64,000 bases of DNA from Pararhizobium sp. IMCC3301 (GTDB lineage Bacteria; Pseudomonadota; Alphaproteobacteria; Rhizobiales; GCA-2746425): positions 1,054,001 to 1,118,000 of the forward strand of contig NZ_CP132336.1 in NCBI RefSeq assembly GCF_030758315.1, written 5' to 3'. Positions 8,795 to 17,830 of this stretch are shown piece by piece. The notes beneath the pieces are model-generated. The model worked only from the letters and a program-made list of their open reading frames with translations, did no database searches and was not told the DNA's origin. Made by a program: the position numbers and the translations under genes. The first letter of the stretch is position 1. Every line of letters begins with the position of its first letter.

Positions 8795-8810
8795 ATTCAA
8801 TAATATGAAT
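8795..8810. promoter_or_regulatory. BigR/SqrR operator (ATTC-N8-GAAT)
   Basis: TATTCAATAATATGAATA at 8794-8811 is a palindrome that exactly fits ATTC-N8-GAAT, the motif described for the persulfide-responsive repressor SqrR. It ends directly before the ribosome site AGGAG of the dioxygenase gene. The repressor encoded at 7248-7559 has the matching cysteine spacing, so binding is a reasonable inference. Confidence 0.75.
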
Positions 8811-8821
8811 AGGAGAATGCG

Positions 8822-9706
8822 ATGAATTCTTATCCTCTCGATATGTCAGTTCGTCCCGAAGTGACCGCTTTCTTTGATGATGCCACCAATACCATCAGCT
8901 ATGTGGTCAACGACCCCGGCTCTAACGCCTGTGCAGTGATCGATTCTGTTATGGATATCGACTACGCGGCCGGACGCCTGACTTACGATCATGCCGATAA
9001 AATCATCTCGTTCATCACCGACAACAGCCTCACACTTGAATGGATCATCGAAACCCATGTTCATGCGGACCACTTGTCTGCGGCCCCCTATATTCAGCAA
9101 AAGCTTGGCGGCAGGATCGGCATCGGTGATCAGATCATGGTCGTTCAGGACACGTTCGGCAAAATCTTCAATGAAGGCACCGAATTTCAGCGCGACGGAT
9201 CGCAGTTTGATGCACTTTTCAAAGAAGGAGATATCTACACGATCGGCAACATGCAGGCCGTTGCCATCTTTACGCCGGGTCACACCCCCGCCTGCATGGT
9301 CCACGTCATCGGTGACGCGGCCTTTGTCGGCGATACATTATTCATGCCCGATGGTGGTTCCGCCCGCGCCGACTTTCCAGGCGGAGATGCCGCAACACTT
9401 TACGACAGCATTCAAAAAGTTTTGGCTCTTCCCGATGATATGCGCCTGTTCATGTGCCACGATTACGGCCCCAACGGCCGGGATATCAAGTGGGAAACAA
9501 CCGTCGGCGAGGAAAAGCTGCACAACATCCACGCAGGCGAGGGCAAAACCCGCGAAGATTTCATCAAATTCCGCACCGCGCGCGATGCCAGCCTCGGCAT
9601 GCCCCGGCTCATACTGCCTTCACTTCAGGTTAATATGCGGGCAGGCGAAGTGCCTCGGGACAGCGAAGGCAGTCTTATGCTGAAGGTTCCACTCAATCGT
9701 ATTTAG
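8822..9706 (+). CDS. blh: Persulfide dioxygenase-like metallo-beta-lactamase-fold enzyme (Blh/ETHE1 type)
   Basis: 294 residues. Metal ligands are visible in THVHADHLSA (H-x-H-x-D-H), TPGHTPACMVH and FVGDTLFMPDGGSARADFP, the last typical of the ETHE1/Blh branch. FMCHDYGPNGR supplies the remaining histidine. The family oxidises glutathione persulfide to sulfite using one iron. Strong ribosome site (AGGAG) next to the BigR/SqrR-like operator. The gene lies between the YeeE/YedE pair and a DUF442 gene, the arrangement known for BigR regulons of plant-associated alphaproteobacteria and Xylella. Confidence 0.9.
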   Translation: MNSYPLDMSVRPEVTAFFDDATNTISYVVNDPGSNACAVIDSVMDIDYAAGRLTYDHADKIISFITDNSLTLEWIIETHVHADHLSAAPYIQQKLGGRIGIGDQIMVVQDTFGKIFNEGTEFQRDGSQFDALFKEGDIYTIGNMQAVAIFTPGHTPACMVHVIGDAAFVGDTLFMPDGGSARADFPGGDAATLYDSIQKVLALPDDMRLFMCHDYGPNGRDIKWETTVGEEKLHNIHAGEGKTREDFIKFRTARDASLGMPRLILPSLQVNMRAGEVPRDSEGSLMLKVPLNRI

Positions 9707-9750
9707 CGCTCGACAGCGCAGCGTTTCAAACTCAGAAGGAAGGGCCAGCC

Positions 9751-10098
9751 GTGAACATCAGGAAAATCGATGACAGTCTGTCTGTCTGTCCACAGATTTC
9801 GACAGACGATATTGAAATTATCGCTGCAAAGGGCTTTTGCTCCATCATTTGCAACCGTCCGGACGGTGAAGCGGACAATCAGCCAGGCTTTTCCGAAATT
9901 GCCGCGGCTGCAGATGCTGCCGGGCTGGAAATCCGTTACCTTCCCGTCATATCCGGCCAGCTGCAAGATCAGGACATTGCAGAATTCAGCGCTGCCCTGC
10001 GCGATTTACCAGCGCCTGTTTTGGCCTATTGCCGCACAGGCACGCGCTCAGCCATGTTGTGCTCACTCCATGAAAATCGCAATAAAACTCCCTCGTAA
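9751..10098 (+). CDS. DUF442 / TIGR01244-family sulfur transferase-phosphatase-like protein
   Basis: 115 residues starting at GTG, preceded by AAGGAAGGG. It has the family's opening (DDSLSVCPQISTDDIEIIAAKGF), NRPDGEADNQP, and the active-site loop LAYCRTGTRSAMLC, a C-x5-R loop like that of dual-specificity phosphatases. In BigR-type operons this domain is fused to or next to the persulfide dioxygenase and is thought to act as a rhodanese-like sulfur transferase. Located 44 bp after the dioxygenase gene, same strand. Confidence 0.88.
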   Translation: MNIRKIDDSLSVCPQISTDDIEIIAAKGFCSIICNRPDGEADNQPGFSEIAAAADAAGLEIRYLPVISGQLQDQDIAEFSAALRDLPAPVLAYCRTGTRSAMLCSLHENRNKTPS

Positions 10099-10155
10099 AA
10101 GGCAGGAAGAGATGCGCCGGGTCGCACATTTCTGGCCAACGCCAGGACTTAGAAA

Positions 10156-11895
10156 ATGCAAATGAGGGCACCTTCCTTCCGGCAGGCGGCCGGGCTCGCG
10201 CAGCGCTATCTGCCTGTTTTCACATGGAGCAGAACCTATAATCGGGAAACATTTGCCGATGATATGATTGCCGCCGTGATTGTGACCATCATGCTGATTC
10301 CACAATCGCTTGCCTATGCTCTGCTGGCCGGCCTTCCGGCACAAATGGGCATTTATGCCTCTATGGCCCCGATCATTCTCTATGCTGTATTCGGCACCAG
10401 CAGTACTCTGGCGGTCGGTCCGGTTGCCGTGGTGTCTTTGATGACTGCGGCAGCAATCGCCAAAGTCGCACAACCCGATTCCGCCGAATTTGTGGCCGCC
10501 GCCATAACGCTGGCATTTCTGTCAGGTGCGTTCCTTGTTCTGCTGGGCGTCCTGCGCCTCGGATTTCTCGCCAACTTTTTGTCCCATCCGGTGATCTCCG
10601 GCTTCATCACTGCATCTGGAATTCTCATTGCCGCCAGCCAGTTCAGGCATATCCTGGGCGTATCCGCGGAGGGAGACACCCTGTATGAGCTCGCTGTCTC
10701 ACTCAGCCGCACTGCCGGCAGCGTCAATCCCTACACATTCGCAATTGGTGTGACTGTGACCGTGTTGTTGTTCTGGATACGCAAGGGACTGAAGCAGCGT
10801 CTGATAGGAATTGGTGTGTCTTCGCGGCTGGCAGATATGGCTGCAAAAACAGGCCCGGTCGCCGCAATTCTTGGGACCATTCTTTTGGCATGGGGCCTGG
10901 ATCTGGGTGCCAGAGGAGTCGCCCTTGTCGGCGACGTGCCTCAGGGACTTCCACCACTGACCCTGCCCTCTTTTTCGATCAAACTTTGGCGCGACCTTGC
11001 AGGATCCGCCATACTGATTTCCATTATCGGTTTCGTTGAATCGATCTCGGTGGCTCAGACCCTCGCCGCCAAGCGACGGCAACGCGTCGATCCCAATCAG
11101 GAACTTATCGGCCTTGGCGCGGCAAATCTTGGGGCCGCGTTCACCGGCGGCTTTCCTGTGACAGGAGGATTTTCCCGATCAATCGTCAATTTCGACGCTG
11201 GTGCCCGCACGCCGGCAGCAGGTGCCTACACAGCGATCGGCCTCGGCCTTGCGGCCCTGTTTTTGACACCGCTGATTTACCATCTGCCGAAAGCAACTCT
11301 GGCGGCCACCATCATCGTGGCTGTGCTGTCGCTGGTGGACTTTTCAATCCTCCGGAAAACCTGGATATATTCCAAAGCTGATTTTGCCGCTGTTCTCACC
11401 ACTTTGCTCATCACCCTCGCTCTCGGCGTGGAATGGGGTGTTGTTGCCGGTGTCCTGACGTCGCTTCTGATCCACCTTTACAAGTCGTCCCGTCCGCATA
11501 TGGCAATCGTCGGACAGGTTCCCGGAAGCGAACATTACCGTAATATTCTGCGCCACAAGGTCATCACTCATGACACCATCCTGACGCTCCGCGTGGATGA
11601 AAGCCTGTATTTCGCCAACGCACGGTTTTTGGAAGATGCCATGTACGCCATGGTGACGGACCGACCCGAACTCCGACATGTCATTCTCATGTGCACGGCA
11701 GTCAATGACGTTGATATGAGCGCACTTGAATCCCTTGAAGCCATCAATCAGCGCCTTGCTGACATGGGTGTTAAATTCCATTTGAGCGAAGTTAAAGGCC
11801 CGGTCATGGATCGCCTGCAGCGAACAGATTTCCTGCAGCACCTCTCAGGAAAAGTCTTCCTCAGCCAGCATCGCGCCATATGCGAATTGGCATAA
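10156..11895 (+). CDS. SulP-family anion permease with STAS domain
   Basis: 579 residues. The N-terminal three quarters are membrane (MIAAVIVTIMLIPQSLAYALLAGLPAQ is the SulP signature; SRSIVNFDAGARTPAAG is the conserved substrate region). The C-terminal 140 residues form a STAS domain (HDTILTLRVDESLYFANARF, MCTAVNDVDMSALESLEAIN). It is the last gene of the sulfide operon and probably moves sulfate or sulfite, the end products of persulfide oxidation; the transport direction cannot be told from sequence. Two possible starts lie two codons apart. Confidence 0.92.
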   Translation: MQMRAPSFRQAAGLAQRYLPVFTWSRTYNRETFADDMIAAVIVTIMLIPQSLAYALLAGLPAQMGIYASMAPIILYAVFGTSSTLAVGPVAVVSLMTAAAIAKVAQPDSAEFVAAAITLAFLSGAFLVLLGVLRLGFLANFLSHPVISGFITASGILIAASQFRHILGVSAEGDTLYELAVSLSRTAGSVNPYTFAIGVTVTVLLFWIRKGLKQRLIGIGVSSRLADMAAKTGPVAAILGTILLAWGLDLGARGVALVGDVPQGLPPLTLPSFSIKLWRDLAGSAILISIIGFVESISVAQTLAAKRRQRVDPNQELIGLGAANLGAAFTGGFPVTGGFSRSIVNFDAGARTPAAGAYTAIGLGLAALFLTPLIYHLPKATLAATIIVAVLSLVDFSILRKTWIYSKADFAAVLTTLLITLALGVEWGVVAGVLTSLLIHLYKSSRPHMAIVGQVPGSEHYRNILRHKVITHDTILTLRVDESLYFANARFLEDAMYAMVTDRPELRHVILMCTAVNDVDMSALESLEAINQRLADMGVKFHLSEVKGPVMDRLQRTDFLQHLSGKVFLSQHRAICELA

Positions 11896-11962
11896 TCCAC
11901 TGATCTGACGAGCATTTCGGCACCGCAAACCGGATCAGATAAACGCCGGCACTGCAGCGCTC

Positions 11963-12784
11963 TCATTGCATGGCTGCAGGCTCAAGATTTCTCTCTGCAA
12001 GCTGCGCGCCAATCTGCTCAAACACGTTCGGGCTCAAGACAGAGATTGTCAGTTTGTTGTTCAGATCGTTGCGCCGGATGGATGCGTGAAGGCCGGCTTG
12101 CGCGGCAACAACGTAGCCGGCGGCAACATCCCACATATTTGTCTGCTCTTCGTAATATCCCTGCGTCATGCCAAGTGCCGCAAATGCTGTCCCAACCACT
12201 GAACATCGAAGATTCATGCATTCCAGATCGGCATTCAGAAAAATATCCTGCGCCTGTCTGAAAGACGATGTTCCCCAGTAAGGGCTTTGCCCCAGGACCA
12301 CCGAAGGTATTTCTGATCGCTGAAATTCCGATTTTTCAGATCTGTTGTACCGGATTCCCGGCGTCGCACTGTTTGCCGAAACCAGAATATCAAGCAGCGG
12401 AATACAGATGGCCCCCATCACGGGTAACCTGTTCTCACAATAGCCGATCGAGACACCCCAGAATGGTATGCCTGCGAGAAAATTCGAAGTTCCGTCAATC
12501 GGATCAACGCACCAATAGGCACCGCTTTCGACACCCCCGCCCTCTTCTCCGACAATATCATCTTCAGGGTATTGTGCACGTATTCGCTGCCGGATCATGT
12601 CTTCGACGTTGCGATCTGCTTCGGACACAAAATCTCTGGGATTTTTCGACTCAATTCGCAAAGTTTCCGACTGCTGAAAATATGTGACCGCCAGCTCCGC
12701 AGCTTCAGCTGCCAGATCTTCCGCAAATTGTTGTTTGCGCTTTATCTCGTGCGTTCCTGCAATATTCAAACTGTCGGCTGTCAT
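11963..12784 (-). CDS. Inositol monophosphatase-family phosphatase
   Basis: 273 residues. The metal-binding signatures of the family are present: GEEGGG, CVDPIDGTSNFLAGIPFWGVS and near the end NMWDVAAGYVVAAQAG. Mg2+-dependent; members dephosphorylate myo-inositol phosphate, histidinol phosphate, PAP or similar compounds. It is the last gene of the Ugp-like operon and its start overlaps the metallophosphoesterase stop by 4 bases (ATGA). That coupling suggests it dephosphorylates the product released by the phosphoesterase. Confidence 0.88.
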   Translation of the reverse strand: MTADSLNIAGTHEIKRKQQFAEDLAAEAAELAVTYFQQSETLRIESKNPRDFVSEADRNVEDMIRQRIRAQYPEDDIVGEEGGGVESGAYWCVDPIDGTSNFLAGIPFWGVSIGYCENRLPVMGAICIPLLDILVSANSATPGIRYNRSEKSEFQRSEIPSVVLGQSPYWGTSSFRQAQDIFLNADLECMNLRCSVVGTAFAALGMTQGYYEEQTNMWDVAAGYVVAAQAGLHASIRRNDLNNKLTISVLSPNVFEQIGAQLAERNLEPAAMQ

Positions 12785-13605
12785 GACAACCGGTCCCGGC
12801 GCAAAGCGCTTTCGCCTCCGGTACTATCCAGCTCCACATAGCGCGTGCTGACAACATGATCTCCAGCGGGACGCAGACTGTGTATGAAATAGGCAAAAGG
12901 CTCATCGACCAGTCCCAGTTCACAATCCCCAAAAGGGCTCTCACCGCCGAATTGAAATGCCGGACTTCCGGCAACGTAACACTGCGCCCCCATCCAGACC
13001 GCGTGGTAGGGTCGATGAATATGTCCGCACAAAAGGGTTACCTTGGATCGGGCATTTCTGATCAACTCACCGAATACTTGATCGCCTTCAATTGTGGTGA
13101 TTTCATCAAACTCGGCCAGACCTGTGGAAAATGGCGAGTGGTGCAACAATATAATCGTGTGCGGAGCCGTTGCCGACAACAGATTGGTCTGTAAACGGTC
13201 CAATTGCCTGTCCGTCAGCCGGCCTGTCATGGTGCCTTCAATAAGGCTGTCCAATCCAATAATCTGCGCTTCAGCGGAATTGACATAAAAATCAAGTGGC
13301 CCGGCTTCTGGCAGAGGACCCGATGATCCGAACACGCTTCGAAACGGTTCTCTCAAATCATGATTCCCGGGGACGACAAATACCGGAATATCCAGCATAT
13401 CCATAAACTGTTTTATTTTGAGATAGGACCCGATATCGCCGTTCTCTGCTAGGTCACCAGTGACCGCGACAAAATCCAGATTGGTTTGAATTTCGCGAAG
13501 ATCACCGAACAGGATTTCCAGGGCGTCGTATAAATTATTTCTGAGTAATGGGTGATCCTGGGGGGCATCAGCCAGATGTAAATCAGATATGTGAGCAAAT
13601 CGCAT
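12781..13605 (-). CDS. Metallophosphoesterase (GpdQ/CpdA-like phosphodiesterase)
   Basis: 274 residues with the full calcineurin-type metal site: ISDLHLAD, VTGDLAENGD, VVPGNHDLREPF, LLHHSPF and LLCGHIHRPYHAVW. No signal peptide, so it is cytoplasmic. Closest in layout to the glycerophosphodiesterase GpdQ and cyclic-nucleotide phosphodiesterases. It lies in a Ugp-like transport operon, 82 bp after the permease gene, and overlaps the downstream inositol-phosphatase-like gene. I infer that it cleaves a phosphodiester brought in by the ABC transporter. Confidence 0.88.
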   Translation of the reverse strand: MRFAHISDLHLADAPQDHPLLRNNLYDALEILFGDLREIQTNLDFVAVTGDLAENGDIGSYLKIKQFMDMLDIPVFVVPGNHDLREPFRSVFGSSGPLPEAGPLDFYVNSAEAQIIGLDSLIEGTMTGRLTDRQLDRLQTNLLSATAPHTIILLHHSPFSTGLAEFDEITTIEGDQVFGELIRNARSKVTLLCGHIHRPYHAVWMGAQCYVAGSPAFQFGGESPFGDCELGLVDEPFAYFIHSLRPAGDHVVSTRYVELDSTGGESALRRDRLS

Positions 13606-13687
13606 GATGGCTCCAGGTTAAAAGTCTCTATTTCTTCAACAGAAATTATTCTGAGCCACACAATGACCAGGCAAAATCGTCTCTGTC

Positions 13688-14500
13688 CTACTTGATTCCA
13701 GCGCGCATGAAGTTGGCGACGAATTGCCTTTGGAAGATCAGGAACCCAACGACCAAAGGTGCGGTCGTAAGAAGCGTGGCAGCATTCACCAGTGCCCATT
13801 CAACGCCGCTTTCAACCGTCGCAAATACGCTCAGGCCAACTGTCACCGGCCGGGCCTCCGGGGAGTTTGTAACGATCAACGGCCAAAGGAAGTTGTTCCA
13901 GTGAAAGCTGATGGAAACCAGCGCATAGGCCAGATAGGTTGGCTTGGCCAAAGGCACATAGACATTCCAGAGCACGCGCCAGGTTGAAGCACCTTCAACC
14001 TGAGCTGCTTCATCAAGCGAAATCGGAACAGACTTGAAAGTCTGTCGCAATAGGAAAATTCCGAACGCAGACGTCAGATAGGGCAAAGCGATACCGAAAA
14101 TCGTGTCGGTCAAACCCAATTTGGTCAGTGTTGTGTAGTTCTCAACGATCAGAATTTCGGGAGTGATAAGCAGTTGAACCATAATCAAGGCGAACAGCAA
14201 TCCGGCACCTGGAAACCGGTAACGCACAAAGGCGTAGGCAACCAGGGTGCACAGGATTAAATTAGCGACCAGAATGATAAGTGTGAGAATAACTGTGTTG
14301 GCGAAATACAGCGCAAACGGCGCTGCCTGCCAGGCTTCAACGAAATTTTGCAGCGTCATCGGCGCATCCAGTTGAATGGTTGCCGAATATTTCTCCGGAT
14401 GGATGGCAGTCCAGACTGAATAAATGAACGGAACACCCCAAATCAGCGCAAGCACGATTGCCAGAGTGCTGATCGCGATCCTGTTGATACCGGCTCTCAT
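13688..14500 (-). CDS. ugpE: ABC transporter permease, UgpE-like
   Basis: 270 residues, six membrane helices, and the EAA loop DEAAQVEGASTWRVLWNVYV that docks to the ATPase. Similar to the second permease of carbohydrate/glycerol-3-phosphate importers (CUT1 class). It overlaps the preceding permease gene by 4 bases (ATGA). The gene symbol rests on operon position and on the UgpB-like binding protein, so the substrate is inferred. Confidence 0.82.
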   Translation of the reverse strand: MRAGINRIAISTLAIVLALIWGVPFIYSVWTAIHPEKYSATIQLDAPMTLQNFVEAWQAAPFALYFANTVILTLIILVANLILCTLVAYAFVRYRFPGAGLLFALIMVQLLITPEILIVENYTTLTKLGLTDTIFGIALPYLTSAFGIFLLRQTFKSVPISLDEAAQVEGASTWRVLWNVYVPLAKPTYLAYALVSISFHWNNFLWPLIVTNSPEARPVTVGLSVFATVESGVEWALVNAATLLTTAPLVVGFLIFQRQFVANFMRAGIK

Positions 14501-15369
14501 TGGTAATGCGTCCTTCTGTCAAGAATTTTGAATTGGACCAGTGCAATCAGGCCGAGGAGAAAAACCATGAAAACCGTCAGAGTCGCGCCATACGCAAAAT
14601 CTCTGTAGCGGAATGTGACTTCGTAAATATAGTAGAGCAGAAGCGAACTGGAATTGTTCGGCCCGCCCCTTGTCATAACGACAACGTGGTCGATCAGTCT
14701 GAAGGAATTGATCAGCGCATTGACCGCCACAAACACGGTCGTTGGTTTGAGAAGCGGCAGAACGATATCGAAGAATATCCGTGTTGAGCCGGCACCTTCC
14801 AATCGTGCGGCCTCTTTCAGATTGGTCGGAACGGCTTGCAGCGCTGCAAGGTAGAAAATCATGAAAAGTCCGGATTCTTTCCAGATGGCAACCACCATCA
14901 TCGAACCCAGCGAGGTGCTTGAACTGCCAAGAAAATTAATCGGAGGGAGTCCGAAAACGGATAGAATCTGCGATGCCAGACCAATGCCTGGTGCATAGAA
15001 AAACAACCAGATGTTTGCCACCGCAATCATTGGCAGCATGGTGGGCATGAAGAATGACAACCGCATCAGCGCTGTGCCGGGCAGCTTCGCGTTGACCAGC
15101 AGCGCCATGCCGATGGAAAGTGCAATTGCGGCTGGTATTGTGAACAGAGCATAAAGCGCACTGTTCCAGAGAATCTGTTGAAACGTTTCATCCGCGAGCA
15201 GCGTCTCATAATTTCCAAGGCCGATGAACTGTGACGGCCGGCGGATTGTTCCCATACTCCAGAACGAATTAAGAAGGGATTTTACCGCCGGATAGTGTGT
15301 AAACGCGGCCAGAAGGCTGCAGGGCACCACCAGAAGAATGAGCGCTAGTCGGAATGTGAGTGGTTTCAT
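14497..15369 (-). CDS. ugpA: ABC transporter permease, UgpA-like
   Basis: 290 residues with six membrane helices and the EAA loop KEAARLEGAGSTRIFFDIVL. DHVVVMTRGGPNNSSSLLLYYIY is the usual UgpA/MalF-type segment. It pairs with the overlapping downstream permease. A strong stem-loop separates it from the binding-protein gene upstream, which may lower its expression relative to that gene. Confidence 0.82.
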   Translation of the reverse strand: MKPLTFRLALILLVVPCSLLAAFTHYPAVKSLLNSFWSMGTIRRPSQFIGLGNYETLLADETFQQILWNSALYALFTIPAAIALSIGMALLVNAKLPGTALMRLSFFMPTMLPMIAVANIWLFFYAPGIGLASQILSVFGLPPINFLGSSSTSLGSMMVVAIWKESGLFMIFYLAALQAVPTNLKEAARLEGAGSTRIFFDIVLPLLKPTTVFVAVNALINSFRLIDHVVVMTRGGPNNSSSLLLYYIYEVTFRYRDFAYGATLTVFMVFLLGLIALVQFKILDRRTHYQ

Positions 15370-15386
15370 CTGATGCCCGCCTGTTT

Positions 15387-15412
15387 GTGCATGCCGCTTT
15401 CACGGCATGCAC
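15387..15412. other. Intercistronic stem-loop between binding-protein and permease genes
   Basis: GTGCATGCCG, a six-base loop, then CGGCATGCAC: a perfect 10-bp stem with no following T-run on the minus strand. Located 22 bases beyond the binding-protein stop. Such hairpins usually protect the upstream mRNA end, giving more binding protein than permease. Confidence 0.8.
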
Positions 15413-15433
15413 ATTTGATAGTTTGAACGATGC

Positions 15434-16711
15434 TTATTTGTAAGCATCCAGAACCGCATCAGCCTTCTTCTGCGCTTCTGCGAGGGCCTCGGCAGGATCC
15501 GCCTTGCCGTCAATCGTCGATTCAATCGCCTCGACCAGGAATTGAGTCACCCGGCCACGCTGAAATGTCGCGAATTCGCGATTGGCATATTGAATCTGGT
15601 CACGTGCAACCAGAGCCTGAGGAAGTTTGGCGGCATATTCTTTCATCACCGGAGTTTCCCACGTATCAGCCCGCGGTGCGATGTACCCGGTAGCGATGGA
15701 CCATTTGGCTGCATTTTCAGGTGCGGTCATGAACTTGATGAAATCAAGCGCGGCTTCCCGCTCCTCATTCGTTGTCTCTTTGAAGATGTAGAAGTTGCCG
15801 CCGCCGACAGGAGCACCCGGACCTTTACCGCCGGGCAGGAATCCGACACCCCAGTCGAATTCAGCATTGTCGTTTACGAATGCCAGATTGCCCGTTGAAG
15901 TCCAGATCGTGGCAGCATTTTGCTCGACAAAGGCCTTAGGCGTGTCGCCCCAGCTGATTCCGCCGGGTGCCATGACACCCTCCTCAGACAGTCTGGTCAG
16001 GAATTTCAGCGCACCCACCGCTTCGGGCGTATCGATGGCAACATCAACGCCATTGTCTGCTGACAATTGACTGCCGTTCGAAATCACCAGTCCGCCATAT
16101 AGCCACGCCCCGCCAAGGCCGAGCGTTGGGATACGTGTGCCCCATTGGGTCACGTTGCCATTGGAATCTTTTTTGACGAGTTTTTTGCCCATCTCGATCA
16201 TTTCATCCCAGGTCTTGGGGGGCGTTTCCGGATCGAGACCTGCCTCTTTAAATGCCTTTTTGTTGTAGTACAGAACCGGCGTTGAGCGCTGAAATGGAAC
16301 GCCGTAGATTTTTCCGTCCAGCATCGCGTCTCTCATGAAACCCTTGTAGAAGCCGTCAAGCCAGACCTGGTCTTCCGCTGAACTGGCAACATCGGTGATC
16401 GGAATGACAACGTCTTCTTCAACCAGCGTGAAGATATCAGTGGCCAGCAAAACAGCGACATGCGGCGGTTGGCCCGCAGTTGCTGCCGTCAGCGCTTTCG
16501 TTGTGGTTTCTTCATAATTGCCGGCGTAAACCGCTTTCACATTGTGTTGCGGATTCTTGGCTGCCCAAGCATCTGTCAATTCCTGGATAGTGGCAACAGC
16601 TGGCGCATTCACGCCAACCGGAAAATAGAATTCCAGTTCGGCAGAAAACGCGGCACCTGCATACAGCACCATTGCTGCTGTGGATGTCATCAGTGTTGTA
16701 GAAATTCTCAT
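15434..16711 (-). CDS. ugpB: UgpB-like ABC transporter solute-binding protein
   Basis: 425 residues. It begins with a classical signal peptide ending near AAFSA, so the protein is periplasmic. The stretch VPFQRSTPVLYYNKKAFKEA followed by GLDPETPPKTWDEM closely resembles E. coli UgpB, the glycerol-3-phosphate and glycerophosphodiester binding protein. The rest is a standard family 1 binding-protein fold. Genes for the ATPase upstream, permeases downstream, and two phosphoester-hydrolysing enzymes in the same operon fit a phosphoester substrate. Confidence 0.85.
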   Translation of the reverse strand: MRISTTLMTSTAAMVLYAGAAFSAELEFYFPVGVNAPAVATIQELTDAWAAKNPQHNVKAVYAGNYEETTTKALTAATAGQPPHVAVLLATDIFTLVEEDVVIPITDVASSAEDQVWLDGFYKGFMRDAMLDGKIYGVPFQRSTPVLYYNKKAFKEAGLDPETPPKTWDEMIEMGKKLVKKDSNGNVTQWGTRIPTLGLGGAWLYGGLVISNGSQLSADNGVDVAIDTPEAVGALKFLTRLSEEGVMAPGGISWGDTPKAFVEQNAATIWTSTGNLAFVNDNAEFDWGVGFLPGGKGPGAPVGGGNFYIFKETTNEEREAALDFIKFMTAPENAAKWSIATGYIAPRADTWETPVMKEYAAKLPQALVARDQIQYANREFATFQRGRVTQFLVEAIESTIDGKADPAEALAEAQKKADAVLDAYK

Positions 16712-16738
16712 GTCAGTCTCCTCCTTGGGTGTTTATTA

Positions 16739-17830
16739 TTAATTTGCCTGCGAGCGGGTGTTCACTTCAACATCAGGCTGGAACGGTACATTTTGCCCGT
16801 CCGAATGCCTGAACAGGTGCAATGCATTCTGATCGGCGTCCAGGAACACTTCACGACCCAGACTAAAGCTCTCGGCTTTGGGGATGATCGTGATAATTCG
16901 TGCCTTGTCGGCGATTTCGATGGTGACAAGTGTATGGACGCCCTCATATTCCGCGCCGACAATCTTTCCGTTCAGGCCAAGCGCAGAAGGTTGGCTGCAA
17001 AGCACCAGATCCTCTGGTCGAATTCCAATCAGGAAGTCCCTTGCGCTTGCCGCATGGGTTCCCAGAATTTCCGGCGCAACAGCGGAGCCATTGATCAGGT
17101 TCATCGGGGGTGTGCCGATAAAACTGGCTGCGAAAATATTATTCGGCTGGACATAGATTTCTTCAGGTGTGCCGAATTGCGACGCTCTGCCGCCATCCAT
17201 CAGCATGACTTTGTCAGACATCGACAAAGCTTCGCTTTGATCATGGGTCACATACACAATTGTGATGCCAAGCTTCTGGTTTAACTCGCGAATTTCGCTG
17301 CGTATTTCGACCCGTAATTTGGCGTCGAGATTTGACAGCGGTTCATCCATCAAAACCAGTGGACGATTTGCGACAAGCACTCTGGCCAGCGCGACGCGCT
17401 GCTGTTGTCCCCCGGACAGCTGGGCCGGATGGCGCTGCAGCAACTGGTCAAGGCCCATAAGTTCGGTTACCCGTTCCAAATTGGCATTTTGCTCCGCCAC
17501 CGGGGTGCGCCGCACGCGCAGTCCGTAGAGGATATTCTGGCGCACCGTCATATGCGGAAACAGCGCATAATTCTGGAACACCATACCAATATTGCGCTCG
17601 GCAGGCGGCAATTTGGTAACGTCAACTCCATCAATCAGAATTTGCCCGCCCGACACCGTATCCAGGCCCGCCATAAGCCGCAAAGCTGTGCTTTTCCCGC
17701 AGCCGGAAGGCCCCAGAAGCGTCAGAAACGTACCGGCCTCGACCTTGAAGCTGATGTCATGCAGAACCTGGACAGATCCCCAGCTTTTCTTGAGATTGAT
17801 CAGTTGAAGGTCAACGCCTGTTTTTGTCAT
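16739..17830 (-). CDS. ugpC: ABC transporter ATP-binding protein, UgpC/MalK-type
   Basis: 363 residues from the ATG at 17828-17830, which overlaps the DeoR stop by 4 bases. Walker A GPSGCGKST, Q-loop NYALFPHMT, signature LSGGQQQRVALARVL and Walker B VLMDEPLSNLD are intact. The C-terminal part (about 240-363) is the TOBE regulatory domain of the MalK/UgpC class (IGIRPEDLVL). It energises the importer formed with the two downstream permeases. Confidence 0.9.
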   Translation of the reverse strand: MTKTGVDLQLINLKKSWGSVQVLHDISFKVEAGTFLTLLGPSGCGKSTALRLMAGLDTVSGGQILIDGVDVTKLPPAERNIGMVFQNYALFPHMTVRQNILYGLRVRRTPVAEQNANLERVTELMGLDQLLQRHPAQLSGGQQQRVALARVLVANRPLVLMDEPLSNLDAKLRVEIRSEIRELNQKLGITIVYVTHDQSEALSMSDKVMLMDGGRASQFGTPEEIYVQPNNIFAASFIGTPPMNLINGSAVAPEILGTHAASARDFLIGIRPEDLVLCSQPSALGLNGKIVGAEYEGVHTLVTIEIADKARIITIIPKAESFSLGREVFLDADQNALHLFRHSDGQNVPFQPDVEVNTRSQAN

